From assembly GCA_928212115.1 (NCBI GenBank), contig CAKMRJ010005523.1:103330994-103394993 (forward strand): a stretch of DNA of 64,000 nucleotides. The letters run 5' to 3'. Both the position numbers and the translations under genes were made by a program. Below the pieces are notes generated by a model, which saw only the letters and a list, made by a program, of their open reading frames with translations, had not been told where the DNA came from and did not search any database. Source of the stretch: Lactuca virosa (Eukaryota; Streptophyta; Magnoliopsida; Asterales; Asteraceae). Numbering within the stretch: position 1 is the stretch's first letter; each line of letters starts with the position of its first letter. Positions 26,132 through 36,954 of the stretch are shown piece after piece.

Positions 26132-26914
26132 ATATAAAGGTAGAAATTCAAGTTAGTTGATTTAAGTCCTTAATATAACACCCAAAACGAAATACTAAGG
26201 CTATGACTCAACACAATATTTTACAATTGCGAAAAGGGATGCCGTAATCCAATTGTAAAATATTTTGAAGGTAGCTAAATGACGATTTACCAATTTCCAC
26301 CATGAAAAACGAAATGGATTATTAAGTTTTAATTGGATTGAAATTTCTAGATCCGTTAAGATTCATTGAACTTTTCAATGGCATGTTTAAATCTCGAGTG
26401 TGCCCTTCAAATTTGTGACTAGGATGCCGAGGATCACAAACAAGGTGTGAATAACCATGCAAATTAGCTTGGTACACTCAATGTTACAAATCACCTAATC
26501 AATGTGTCAGTTAACCACACACACTCCATTGATCTATGATTAACATCAAGCTACCCTTTGCCACACATTTGTCAGTCCCAGATTAGTGTGTCGGTTAACC
26601 ACACATGCTTCACTAATGACTTAATAAGGGTGCAAAGTGTAATTTCATGGATTAACACCATTTTCACATTTTCCTAAAGTAACTAAGATTGGGAATTTAA
26701 TAAAAGTTTAATTACTTTATTTTTATCATTGTACTTTTTAATGAGGGAGAATTAATGTCCTATCTTACCCGTTCGGCTAACGACCCTCCACCAGTCAAGG
26801 AAGCGGTGGGTGAGAGTGGACACCCATTAAACCACCATTTTATAGGTAGTAACCTTATACCCCCTTATAGACCGGCTTCGTGAATGAGGCCTACTAATGG
26901 TAAGATTGACTTGT

Positions 26915-26917
<3 letters not shown>

Positions 26918-26972
<55 letters not shown>
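26918..26972. repeat. (TA)n microsatellite
   Basis: About 27 TA units upstream of gag in the Copia-2 leader region. Confidence 0.95.
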
Positions 26973-26975
<3 letters not shown>

Positions 26976-27059
26976 AAACTTATAATATTATAAACTATAA
27001 GAGTTGAATTTTAACTTTTAAAACTCTAGGGTTTGGAATTAAAGTTTCATTAGTGAGAC

Positions 27060-27530
27060 TTTACAAATTCCAAATATTGAGGGCAAGTTTTGAAACTTGT
27101 CAAAAAATTTCATATCCATAACTTACGAGTTAATTTTTGGTTTTACGAAAAGACTCTTGATTTTCCATAACTTGAGGACAAGTTATGGAGTTCATTAAAA
27201 CATTTACGATAAGACTTTTCATGTTCCAAAACTTGAGGACAAGTTATGGAACTCATTAAAGAACATTTAGATCAATTCTAACAAGGAAAATTATCATATA
27301 TTTTTTTAATCATGATCTAAACTAACTCATAAGGCAAAATAGTTTCAAATCAAATGATACAAGTAATTGGCTTAACATATAAACTAAAAACTATCATAAG
27401 AATTTTGACAACTATCTTTTGATGACTCTTGGAATTTATAACTTATGAGTTTAATGCATTTTAATGGATGAGACTTTTCATTTTCCATAACTTGAGGACA
27501 AGTTATGGAGATCATTAAAATTTATTTAGA
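27060..27530. repeat. Dispersed direct repeats in Copia-2 leader
   Basis: The phrase CATAACTTGAGGACAAGTTATGGA recurs in shortened or full form (about 27166, 27228 and 27485), with spacer words AGACTTTTCAT. It contains the inverted pair AACTTG/CAAGTT, so each copy can fold into a small hairpin. Not coding. Confidence 0.6.
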
Positions 27531-27801
27531 TCAATTTTCAACAACTAAAATTATCATATAATTCAAGATTGATCTAGCTAAACTCATAAACAAGATAATA
27601 TCAAGTCAATATTCGCAAGCAACTTTGTTTATCATATAAAACAACAATTATCTTAAAACTTTGACAATTATCTTGAGATTGGATGAGCATAATCACTACC
27701 ATATCATAAAAAACAGATTTAATGATGTAAAACAGTTTGTAGTAATGATTCCAATCCAATCTAGGCCAAGAAAACTCGAAATTCTGCAACCAAAGCCATG
27801 G

Positions 27802-27884
27802 ACTCGACGAGTACATGAGCTGACTCGTCGAGTTGCCCTTGTTACTGAGTGGACTCGTCGAGTCAGCCAGTGGACTCGGCGAGT
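27802..27884. repeat. Four phased palindromes ACTCG(A/T/G)CGAGT
   Basis: ACTCGACGAGT 27802-27812, ACTCGTCGAGT 27823-27833, ACTCGTCGAGT 27853-27863, ACTCGGCGAGT 27874-27884. Start-to-start spacing is 21, 30, 21 bp. It lies about 85-165 bp downstream of the Copia-2 PBS in that element's orientation. Resembles a protein-binding array; function unknown. Confidence 0.9.
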
Positions 27885-27967
27885 TCATCAGTCAGAGGCC
27901 AGAAAATTGATTTTTTTTCAACTTTGAAAAATAACAAGCATCAAGTATAACAGAAAACAACCCAAGT

Positions 27968-27979
27968 CTCTGATACCAC
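27968..27979 (-). other. Primer binding site of Copia-2
   Basis: Minus-strand TGGTATCAGAG directly follows the LTR end ...CCCAACA, fixing the element's orientation. Confidence 0.85.
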
Positions 27980-28330
27980 TGTTGGGTTTTGAGCACTATA
28001 ACACCCCTATGGTGCACATACAACCCTAAATGCTTTGGGTCTATGTTTTCTCTAATTATACATGCATTTTCAATTTTTCCAAAGCATTCTCCCAAACTAG
28101 CATACAATTGAACAATATAAATAGTTAGATGACTTACCTCTTAGAAGGACTTCTAGTTCTTGACCTTTGAAAGCTTGAGCACCCCATGTGTGATGCCTCT
28201 AATGGTTCACAAACACCAATATGCAAGAGGAGACTTGAGAGAATAGGTTACTTATCACAAAATCAACTTCACTCTCTTAGAATGAATGGGTGCCGATTTT
28301 GGGACTGGGGGTATGCTTTTATAGTGTTGT

Positions 28331-31300
28331 TGTCACAACTAGTATTCTAGCTAGAAAATTCTATTCTCGTGTAACCATTCAACTATTGTAAAACATATAC
28401 TCTAAGTAAATATCACTCAGTGCTCATTTAAATCCACCTCTCATGTTCAACAAAGAGTCTGAAAACCCTAAAAATCTCGTTTTTGAGTCCATATTGGACT
28501 AGGATTTCCTTATTGGGCCTAATGGACCAATAAGCATTCAATCCAATTATATTGGACTCACAAACCCTAATTGGACCCAATTCATAAATCTATAACATTT
28601 TGGACCATTTGGGTCTAGACTGATTCATTCTAACCCTAATGGGCCTTATTGGGCCATAACAACTCCGATAGACCATAATGGACCTAAAAACCCATCCCAT
28701 TTATCTTATGTTAGGCCGTAAGTGTTTCCAAGGGACAATGGGCCGAAAATTTTATGATTAGGTTCCAAAAATCCTAATTAAAGCTTAATGGGCTTAAACT
28801 ATCCTATTCCTACCATCTTGGCCCAAACTCTCGGCCCAACACCATTTAACAAAAAAAAGAAATGAAATGGGGGGGGGGGTTGACTTTGGAGGTGCCACCT
28901 CCATATTATTCACCATACAACAAGGTAATTGTTTCTCATACTTTTATGTAAACTTGTATAACCCAACATACTTCAAAGACTAGTCTCTCTTCCTCTCTTC
29001 TTTCATTCTCGGCCGAAGATACACACACACACACACTTCACTTACAAACTCTCTCCAATAATCTCTCAAACACTCACAAGAACACTCCTACATTTTCCTC
29101 TAAATTTTCGAGAATTAGAGTATACTTCAATAGGTTCTCATCTAGATCATCACTCTTTGGTAAGTTGTTATCATATTTAAGTCTTTGATTTTCATCCTTA
29201 AGCTAAGAACACACTCTTATGAAGCTTCATTTCGTGATCTAACGCCTTAGAAACTTCATAAGTTCGAAACCCACTCAAGGAGTTTGTTAGAGCCAAAATC
29301 ACATCAACTTCTTTCACTTCTTCTTTAAAACTGAAACATCAAAGCAAAGGTGAGTTCATACCCCCTTGTTTTCGGTTTTCATATTATTTTTGGGGGAGAA
29401 TGCAAGTAAAATGTGTAGATATGTGTGTTATATGCATGTCTTGTGTGATTCTTAGTTTATTTATTAAAAATGTGCTAGATCTTAACAATCTCGATATTTT
29501 AAGTAACATTGAGCAAAGATCCATGAACTAAGACACTTTATACATCATATTATCAAGTTAAGAGTGATTATATGTTTAAGATATAAAAGTTTACAACAAA
29601 AACCTTGTTAAGGGTCAAAAATTGTCAAGAAAACAAAAGATAAGGGCAAAAAGTGACATTTATGTTTTTATAAAGACCAAACAGGTTCTACTTGTATAAA
29701 AAGGGATTTTTATGATAAACATACTTCCCAAAGGGCCAAAAATGTAAATTTGAGCTTAATGGGCCAAACATTTGGGCTTCACGGTTTTGGGCCCAAATTT
29801 GCGAAAAAATGAAGTTTTGGGATTAAAAATGTTATTTGGCCAAAGTTTGAATCATAAATGTAAATAAATCAAATTTTGGAGTGAAAATAACATTTATTTC
29901 TAAATTGGACCAAAAATGTAACTTTTATCAAAATTCGGCCGAAAGTGACAATTTTTACAAACAAGAGGTTGGAAATGCAATTTTCTGCAAAACTGGGCCA
30001 TAAATGTCAAAATATAAATTTTTGGATTAAATCCGTGAACGTCTAAATATTTGGGACAAAATTACAAATTTTTATAAATTATGGACTAAAGTATTATTTT
30101 TACAAAACTTTGGGCCTTAATTGAAAATTTGAGGATTATTGGCCAAAAACGTCATTTTTACAAAAAGAGGACTTTTTATCATCAATTGGTAAACCTCGGG
30201 CTAAAACAAACAACGGAACAATAACAAATGGATGAAATACGTCGATAACTATTTTATTGGGCCTAATATTCATATTTCATGGCCAATAGGCCTCAAGGGC
30301 CCATTCAAGTGTATATTGAGCCCCATACTTCTCCATGACATGTTTATTGGGCCTTGCGACCCATTTACATGTTAATTTGGGCCTGAGTTATGGGTTACAT
30401 GTTTGTTGGGCCTTTGTGGTCCATTTACATGTCTATTGGGCCCAAATTACCCTCTTACATGTTATTGGGCCCTTGTGGTCCATTTACATGCTAATTGGGC
30501 TTGGAATGGAATTCACATGCTAGTAGATCATAACTATACCTTTGCGTAATCATTGAACTTCGTATACTTATATATGTACCTTTTGAATATGAAAACATAC
30601 AACATACACGTAAACATTAAACATAGTACAGAGGGTTGAGAATCTAGCGAGACTTGTCGGTTAGCACCTCTGAGTGTACAATCGTAGCCTGTAGTTATAA
30701 TCAGAGTTTCCTGGAGGGAAAGCGGGAGTTAGTGTATAGATCTATACGGGGTGACCCCCCACGCCTTAGTTGTTCGCTACAGCTAGACTAAGCCAGTCTA
30801 GGGCGACAAAATCTTGAGCAATACCGGCATTTGGAAAAATGCCAAGACGGGCAACCTAGTCATTATCATGCATGGTTATAACGGCTCATATAGGGATTCA
30901 ATACCAAATTAAACATTTCGAAGATTAACCCTTCGATTGTGTCAATGAAAAACTACTTATTTAACGATACGAGAACCTCAACATTGTCATAAATCAGAAA
31001 ATATCGGATTTTCTGGGAAATACTATTATTCGGTTATCACTTACTACAATACAAAGAAATTAAACGACAATCATATATGTTACTGCTATGAAACTCACAC
31101 ATGCATTTATACTTGATTTTCACATCATTTTCAGACACTTCACATAAAATATTGGATTTTCTAGGTTTTTCAAAAGATACAAAGACTTTTATTCAAATAT
31201 ACTTATGAACTCACCAACATTATATATGTTGATCGTTTTCAAAATAACTTGTATTCTCAGGTAATCATTAAGCAGGAAGATTTTCAAGAATGTATGGATT

Positions 31301-31507
31301 CATTTTGTGTAACGTCACTCATCGTACTTTTAATACTTTGAAATTATGTAACTCATAACAATGTACTTGATGTAAACAATGCTAGTTGTTATATGTAATG
31401 TTGGTGATGAATGTGTTATGTTTCATGTATATTCATTGTGATGATAATTCAATTGTTAGTCACACGAGCTCTCGGACCTTTCCGCCGTCTGGTTCGGGGG
31501 TGTGACA
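28331..31507 (+). mobile_element. Solo gypsy LTR inside the Copia-2 LTR
   Basis: 3177 bp, TGTCACAAC...GTGTGACA. The last ~100 bp resemble the ends of the Tekay LTRs (CTTTCCGCCGTCTGGTTCGG, then TGTGACA), as does the 'ACTTGTATTCTCAGG' block. No PBS, polypurine tract or coding domain is present, so it is a solo LTR. The flanks GTTGT (28326-28330) and ATTGC (31508-31512) each differ by one transition from GTTGC, the site seen in the intact partner LTR. Contains degenerate minisatellites. Confidence 0.85.
29600..30510. repeat. Degenerate minisatellites in the solo LTR
   Basis: Units of ~40-60 bp around GGGCCAAAAATGTAA / TGGACCAAAAATGTAAC (29730-30180), then units around TTGGGCC..TGTGGTCCATTTACATG (30330-30510). 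The frame over 30335-30523 is a translation of these repeats. Confidence 0.7.
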
Positions 31508-32185
31508 ATTGCTAAACTAGGGTTACATTCATGCAAACCCTAATGTTCCATGACCTTTCACATTCTTATGCTCCATGGGTTTAACCACCATGGACTATCT
31601 CATTGGTTTATCCCATCTAAATAATCATGGATCATTGGCCCACACTATAAGAATCATTGATTTGCATAATCAATCCCTATATATTTAATTAGTCTCTTTT
31701 GATCACAAAATTAATTCTTGATCAATAATAATTAAATAATATGATTTCATATTAATATATTATACTTATAATATATTAATAAATCATAAATAACCTTATT
31801 CTCAAAACTCCATCCTATCAAATTGCACTGGTGAAGGCAACCTAAAAGGACCATGCTACAATCGGGTCAGGTACATCCCAGTTATAGTTACGGGCTTAGA
31901 CACCAAATCCAACAATAAGACCATCTTTGACCACAAATGGACCACCGTCAGGGGCTCTGCCCCTTGTACCCCGCTAGGGGCGCTACCCTTAGGATCCTAC
32001 ATGGGGGCGCGACTCCCTTGACCTCCCATATTTCTGTCGTACCGCCTTATAATTCGATATTATATATGCATGCACTCTGCATTCTCCAAACGTATAATAT
32101 ATAGTACAAATGATAAGCCCCTTAACTCACATGTCAGTTCCAATTACATAAAATGTGTGATGACACTAAAATCACCAAAATTAGC

Positions 32186-32748
32186 TACAAGAACGTAACG
32201 TCGAGCTTTAATATACCGATGTGGAGATGATGAAAATGCTTTTGAGTGAAACTAATTCGTTGGTATTCTACCATCGTTCTAGATATTCAACATATAAAGA
32301 AAAACACAAGCATCGAGAATCTATTATGTTTATTTAAATAACATGTTTGAAGATTTGAAGATGTTCTTGGTGTTCTTGGTGAAAATATGAAGATTTGAAG
32401 GTTTGTTCTTGAAGATATGAATGTTCTTGGGAGGTTCTTGGGAGCAACTTGAGAGAGTTTTCGGGTAAAAAAGATGAGAAATGAAAAATCTCTCCGGCAA
32501 AAACCTTTATATCGGTTGGGTTTGCGGCTGGAAATGGGTTCTCGGCCGTAAACGGGTTTACGGCCGTAAACGCGTGGCTGGACGAGTTTGCTGATTTTTC
32601 GAGTGTTTTTGGTTCTGAAAACTTATATAACCTCTAATTATATATTTTAGCTTATTTTCTAACCCACAAGAACTTAACGGAACAAATAAAATTCGAAATT
32701 TTATTTAACGGAATTGACTTTTGTTGACTAGAAAGTATCGGGTTGTCA
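32186..32748 (-). mobile_element. Partial gypsy-like LTR, minus strand
   Basis: On the minus strand it starts TGACAACCCGATAC at 32748. It carries a perfect 16 bp palindrome GTTTACGGCCGTAAAC (32556-32571) with a partial copy at 32543-32553, then a TATA box (TATAAAGG on minus, 32504-32511) and a leader rich in CCAAGAAC/TCTTCAAG words like that of Tekay-2. Its far end is cut off at the Copia-1 boundary. LTR assignment is inferred from architecture. Confidence 0.5.
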
Positions 32749-33188
32749 TAGATAGGGCTCTTAGAACTGTAGAGTTGGTTGGTATTGGTTATTTATCCAA
32801 GTTTGGTATGGGTTTTGATATTAGTTATTTCCCCAAACTTAGTTGTTGTCCCACCATTGATCATGTTGAGGCTAATCATAACTCCATTGGTTTGACCGGT
32901 AGTAGTTTCCCTTATCTTGCACTTCTTCCCATTCTCCTTGTAAATATGGACACATGTCAGAATGATGTCCACTTTGGGCGCAAAAATCATAAAGAAGAGG
33001 CATGGGCTACACACTTTGGTCACTTTCAATCATCATAAGTAATTGAGCTAGCTCATAAAGTTGATCTTCAATACAATGAGTGTTCATTTCCAAGCCATAC
33101 TTTATTTTCAAATTCGGGATTGTAGATTAGAGTACCTATACGATGAGATCTGGGGATAGCGAAACAAACTGATTAAAAATAAACCAAT
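32749..33188 (-). pseudogene. Short gag-like remnant next to an Athila-type PBS
   Basis: On the minus strand, about 200 bp after the PBS, the frame reads YDFCAQSGHHSDMCP, a CCHC knuckle (C-x2-C-x4-H-x4-C) whose first Cys codon has become Tyr. No capsid domain precedes it, so the distance from PBS to knuckle is much too short for a complete gag. Either a large deletion or a non-autonomous element. Low-confidence family call. Confidence 0.4.
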
Positions 33189-33205
33189 CCCCGGCAACGG
33201 CACCA
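33189..33205 (-). other. Athila-type primer binding site
   Basis: Minus strand TGGTGCCGTTGCCGGGG, close to the TGGCGCCGTTGCCGGGG reported for Athila-class plant gypsy elements (tRNA-Asp). It lies next to the inferred LTR end at 33211. Confidence 0.6.
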
Positions 33206-33210
33206 AAATT

Positions 33211-34778
33211 TGGTGGTTTTCGAGGCCAACAAAATAAAAAAACCCTAAATCTTTTACACTAAAATAGTGTATAGTGGTAAAGGGGTCGAATCCGCGAATA
33301 TTAGTTCAATTTTATAACTTTATGCAAGTCTCTTTGTAAAAATACTTGTAAAATGACAATAAAAGTAAAAATGAGGGGTTTTAGTCTTTTGAAATACTTG
33401 AAATAAACTAGAATTAAACTAAGATTTAAATAGACAATTTCAAGAAAAACAATGGTTTGATATAAAATCAATAAGAGAAAGATGGTTGACTTAAGGTTTC
33501 CTCACTTGAACATTTGATGAACATATCATTAAAACACAATGGTGCAATACTTGTTTTAAATCTTTAATTTGGCTATAGTAATTCAAGAAGCTTGAGATTA
33601 CCTAGACTTTTTTTAGTTGTTAAAATGGTTAGAGAAGCTCCTTACAATTTCCTTAGTCAAAACTCACAATTTCCATTAAGCATGTAATTAGTGAAAGTCA
33701 ACTAGCATTAAGAACCAAAAGGTCACCAAATCGAAGAGGAGTCAAATGCTTTCACTTCCACGTTGGAGAAAATGTTTTTATGATTGTGTGGAGTAAAACC
33801 AACACAAAAATTATTTGTTGCTTGCTAATTTGAGGATCCTTTACTTAATCAAGAAATTAGCCAACTAATCACCACAATCACATTTAAAAACATACAAGTA
33901 GTAATAAGATGTTAAAACACAAAACATTCTCATAAAGATTCAAGAACAAGTTCATGGAGTCTTCAATAGTGAACAAACATTCAAAGGATTTCACCAAAGT
34001 CAACCAAGATTAGTTTAGCCTAATATGGCTAAACTCAAGAAACTAAAACTTAAGTAAAATGTACCAAACATGTAGCAAAATTATAGATGAAAAGATGACG
34101 TTCTTCAAGTGTTCTTGGCCTTCAAAGTCTTCAAAATCTCTAGAGAAGGTGCTCCAAAATCGGATGTAAAGAAGTGTGGAAAAGTGGCACACCAACCTTC
34201 CACATATAGCTCAAAACAATAATTCCTAGACATGCCCCTACAGGGCCTTGCGCAACTCGTGTGCCGTTGTGCGGGTAGCCCACATGCTGAATTGGGTTCT
34301 TTTGTGATTTGGGCTTCCAATGACTTAGCCCACTGGGCCAGAACGAATCCACTAAACTTGTAGCCCAATATTCTTCATGTTTTCTTCAATTTAAGCCCAA
34401 TTTGGCTTCACCAAATCATCCATAGCTCACGTACTCGCCCGATCAATAATCTCCGCATGCTCGAAAATTTACCATTTTCTTCTAAATTCAAGGTCCATCT
34501 TCCTCAAGCTCCATAGCAACTAGCCCACTCCATGCATCAACTCCACTAGTCATCAAGCTCATAATCCTTGTTGTTCTCCAAATCTAATTGTTTTCCATAC
34601 TTCCTGACATTCCCGCTCCGCTAGTCTCCTTGAAATCTGCAATAAAGATCACAAAACTAGAAAGTACCCGAAATAGTCATAAAATAACAAAAAGGAAAAT
34701 ATGCATGAAGATTATCCAAGTTATGAATAAAATATACTAAAATAAACTATAAAAATAAGTACATAAAATGGGGAAACA
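33211..34778 (-). mobile_element. LTR of an Athila-like gypsy element, minus strand
   Basis: Plus coordinates start TGGTGGTTTTCGAGG beside the PBS and probably end ...GGGGAAACA at 34778 (TGTTTCCCC as the minus-strand start). About 1.57 kb with no coding region. Frames around 34105-34368 are incidental. It interrupts the intron just downstream of the RBOH-like exon at 34794. The other LTR was not found, so the element is truncated. Confidence 0.5.
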
Positions 34779-34965
34779 GTGATAGATGTATACCATAATG
34801 TAACCGATATTGTCTGGGTCCAATTCTTCAATGATCAATGCGGTGTATTCATCAGCTTGTTTCTAAATGTTTGATAAGTTGTTTGTGGATGCACTTAAGC
34901 TGACAATATTTATTGAATGAAGATAGCACATGTTAATTCTGTTCTTTGTACAAAAAAATAAAATA

Positions 34966-34995
34966 AGAGAGAGAGAGAGAGAGAAAGAGAGAGAT
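34966..34995. repeat. (GA)n microsatellite
   Basis: Short GA run in the RBOH pseudogene intron, next to the hAT target site. Confidence 0.9.
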
Positions 34996-35007
34996 TACCA
35001 CAACATC

Positions 35008-36954
35008 TAGGGATGAGCATATGGACCGGGGAACCGGCCGGAACCGGTCCCGGAACCGGAACCGGAACCGGAAGCGGAACCGAAACCCGATGGAACTGGT
35101 CGGGCCAAGACCGATACTATAATTTTGTCAATTTTTGGAACCGGGACCCGGTAAGAAGCGGTCGTTGGAACCGGCCCAAAACCGGGAACCGGGCCGGATA
35201 ACTCACTCAAATTTTGAAAATTGCATAACTCACTCAATTTAACTCTTTTTTACCTGAATCTTTTTCCTACATGTAGATTATGACTTGTAGTTAAGTTTAG
35301 ACTATAAAAACGTTTGATTTGGTTAAAAATTGAATGAGTTACAAGCCCCGCAAATAAGGGTGTCAAATCAGAATTTTTTTTTATGTTTCAGCAATTAAAT
35401 GTAATTTGACTTTGTTGTTCAAATGTGGATAACTCACTCAATTTAAATTTTTTTTGGCATGAATCCTTTTCCTACATGTAGATTATGATTTGTAGTTAAG
35501 TTTAGACTATAAAAACGCTTGATTTGGTTAAAAATTGAATGAGTTACAAGCCCTGCAAGGAAGGTGTCAAATCAGAATTTTTTTTATGTTTCAGCAATTA
35601 AATGTAATCTGACTTTGTTGTTAAAATGTGCATAACTCACTTAATTTAACTTGTTTTGACCTGAATCTTTTTCCTACATGTATATTATGATTTGTAGCTA
35701 AGTTTAGACTATAAAAACACTTGATTTGGTTAAAAATTGAATGAGTTACAAGTCCCGTAAGGAAGTGTGTCAAATCAGAAATTTTTTTATGTTTCAGCAA
35801 TTAAATGTAATCTGACTTTGTTGTTAAAATGTGGATAACTCACTCAATTTAATTTGTTTTGACTTGAATCATTTTTCCTAAATGTAGATTATGATTTGTA
35901 GTTAAGTTTAGACTATAAAAACGCTTGATTTGGTTAAAATTTGAATGAGTTACAAGCCCCGCAAGGAAGGGTGTCAAATCAGAATTTTTTTTATGTTTAA
36001 GCAGTTAAATGTAATTGGACTTTGTTGTTCAAATGTGCATAACTCACTCAATTTAACTTGTTTTGACCGGAATCTTTTTCCTACATGTGGATTAGGATAT
36101 GTAGTTAAGTTTAGACTATAAAAACACTTGATTTGGTTAAAAATTGAATGAGTTACAAGCCTGCAAGGAAGGGTGTCAAATCAGAATTTTTTATTATGTT
36201 TCAGCAGTTAAATGTAATCTGACTTTGTTGTTCAAATGGGCATAAGTCACTCAATTTAACTTTTTTTGACCGGAATCTTTTTCCTACATGTGGATTAGGA
36301 TTTGTAGTTAAGTTTAGACTATAAAAACATTTGATTTGGTTAAAAATTGAATGAGTTACAAGCCCCGCAATGAAGGGTGTCAAATCAGATTTTTTTTTTT
36401 ATGTTTCAGCAATTAAATATAATATGACTTTGGTGTTCAAATATGCATAGTTCACTCAATTTAACTTGTTTTGACCTAAATATTTTTCCTATGTGTAGAT
36501 TAGGATTTTCAGTTAAGTTTAGACTATAAAAACGCTTGATTTGGTTAAAAATCGAATGAGTTACAAGCCCCGCAAGGAAGGGTGTCAAATTAAAATGTTT
36601 TTATGTTATAGGAATTAAACGTAATATGACTTTGTTGTTCAAATGTGCATAACTCACTCAATTTAAGTTTTTTTTACTTGAATCTTTTTCCTACATGTAG
36701 TTTAGGTTTTGTAGTTAAGTTTAGACTATAAAATAACTTGATTTGGTTAAAAACTGAATGAGTTACAAGCCCTGCAAGGATGCGTGTCAAATTAGACCTG
36801 TTCCAAAATCGGAAATCCGGCAAAAACCGGACCCGAAACCGGAACCAATAGAACCGCCGGGCCGGTTCGGTTCTTGATTTTGGCTGAAGCCGGTTCCCAG
36901 AACGGGTCCGGGTCGGGCTGGTTCCGGCCGTTTCAGTACGTTTGCTCATGCCTA
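35008..36954. mobile_element. hAT-like non-autonomous element filled with tandem repeats
   Basis: 1947 bp. Ends TAGGGATGAGCA (35008) and TGCTCATGCCTA (36943-36954), an imperfect inverted pair. Flanking 8 bp ACAACATC (35000-35007) and ATAACATC (36955-36962) differ by one transition, as expected for a hAT-type 8 bp duplication. Both subterminal regions (35019-35190 and 36797-36945) are rich in ACCGG/CCGGTT words. The core is a tandem array. No transposase. The Pro/Gly/Ser-rich frames at its ends are translations of the GC-rich repeats. Confidence 0.8.
35219..36797. repeat. Tandem array, about 8 units of ~205 bp
   Basis: The word TTAAGTTTAGACTATAAAA recurs with ~200-205 bp spacing (near 35295, 35500, 35700, 35905, 36108, 36310, 36515, 36717). 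Units also share AACTCACTCAATTTAA and GAATGAGTTACAAGCC. Identity is high but not perfect. Confidence 0.9.

Larger units (their letters stand above)
11289..31914 (-). mobile_element. Copia-2: gag-only Copia-type element with nested insertions
   Basis: Left LTR 11289-12052 and right LTR 27980-31914 (interrupted) share sequence along their length. The TSD ATAAG is perfect (11284-11288 and 31915-31919). The minus-strand PBS, AGTGGTATCAGAG, abuts the right LTR (27968-27979) and the polypurine tract TGGGAGAC abuts the left LTR (12053-12060), so the element runs right to left. Without insertions the interior is about 6.2 kb. It holds a decayed gag (25497-26131) but no recognisable protease, integrase, RT or RNase H. 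This suggests a non-autonomous gag-bearing element moved by proteins of a relative. Tekay-1 interrupts the interior and a solo gypsy LTR interrupts the right LTR. Confidence 0.85.
27980..31914 (-). repeat. Copia-2 right (5') LTR, interrupted
   Basis: Pieces 27980-28330 and 31508-31914 align with the left LTR. Without the insertion it is about 753 bp. Starts TGTTGGG, ends AAATCCAACA in plus coordinates. Confidence 0.88.
7562..32180 (-). mobile_element. Copia-1: outermost Copia element, minus strand
   Basis: Left (3') LTR 7562-8205 begins TGTTGGGGG and ends ATCATCAACA. The adjacent plus-strand run CCTCCCCCATTTTA is a polypurine tract on the minus strand. Integrase, RT and RNase H remnants follow at 8840-11246. 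The right (5') LTR survives only in its distal half: 11247-11288 plus 31915-32180 match 7906-8205, the two pieces being separated by Copia-2. Gag, protease, PBS and the proximal half of the right LTR are missing, as if one deletion ended near 11246. Flanks TTGGT (7557-7561) and TTAGC (32181-32185) could be a TSD decayed by two transitions; this is weak. Oldest layer of the nest. Confidence 0.7.

Noticed and set aside
27802..27884. CRISPR-like array
   Set aside because: Eleven-bp palindromes with 10-19 bp spacers in plant retrotransposon DNA; no cas genes, wrong scale and organism.
30335..30523. Open frame in the solo LTR
   Set aside because: Translation of a ~50 bp minisatellite.
35007..35237. 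Pro/Gly/Ser-rich frames on both strands at the hAT-like element end
   Set aside because: Direct translation of ACCGGAACCGG repeats; no conserved start or domain.
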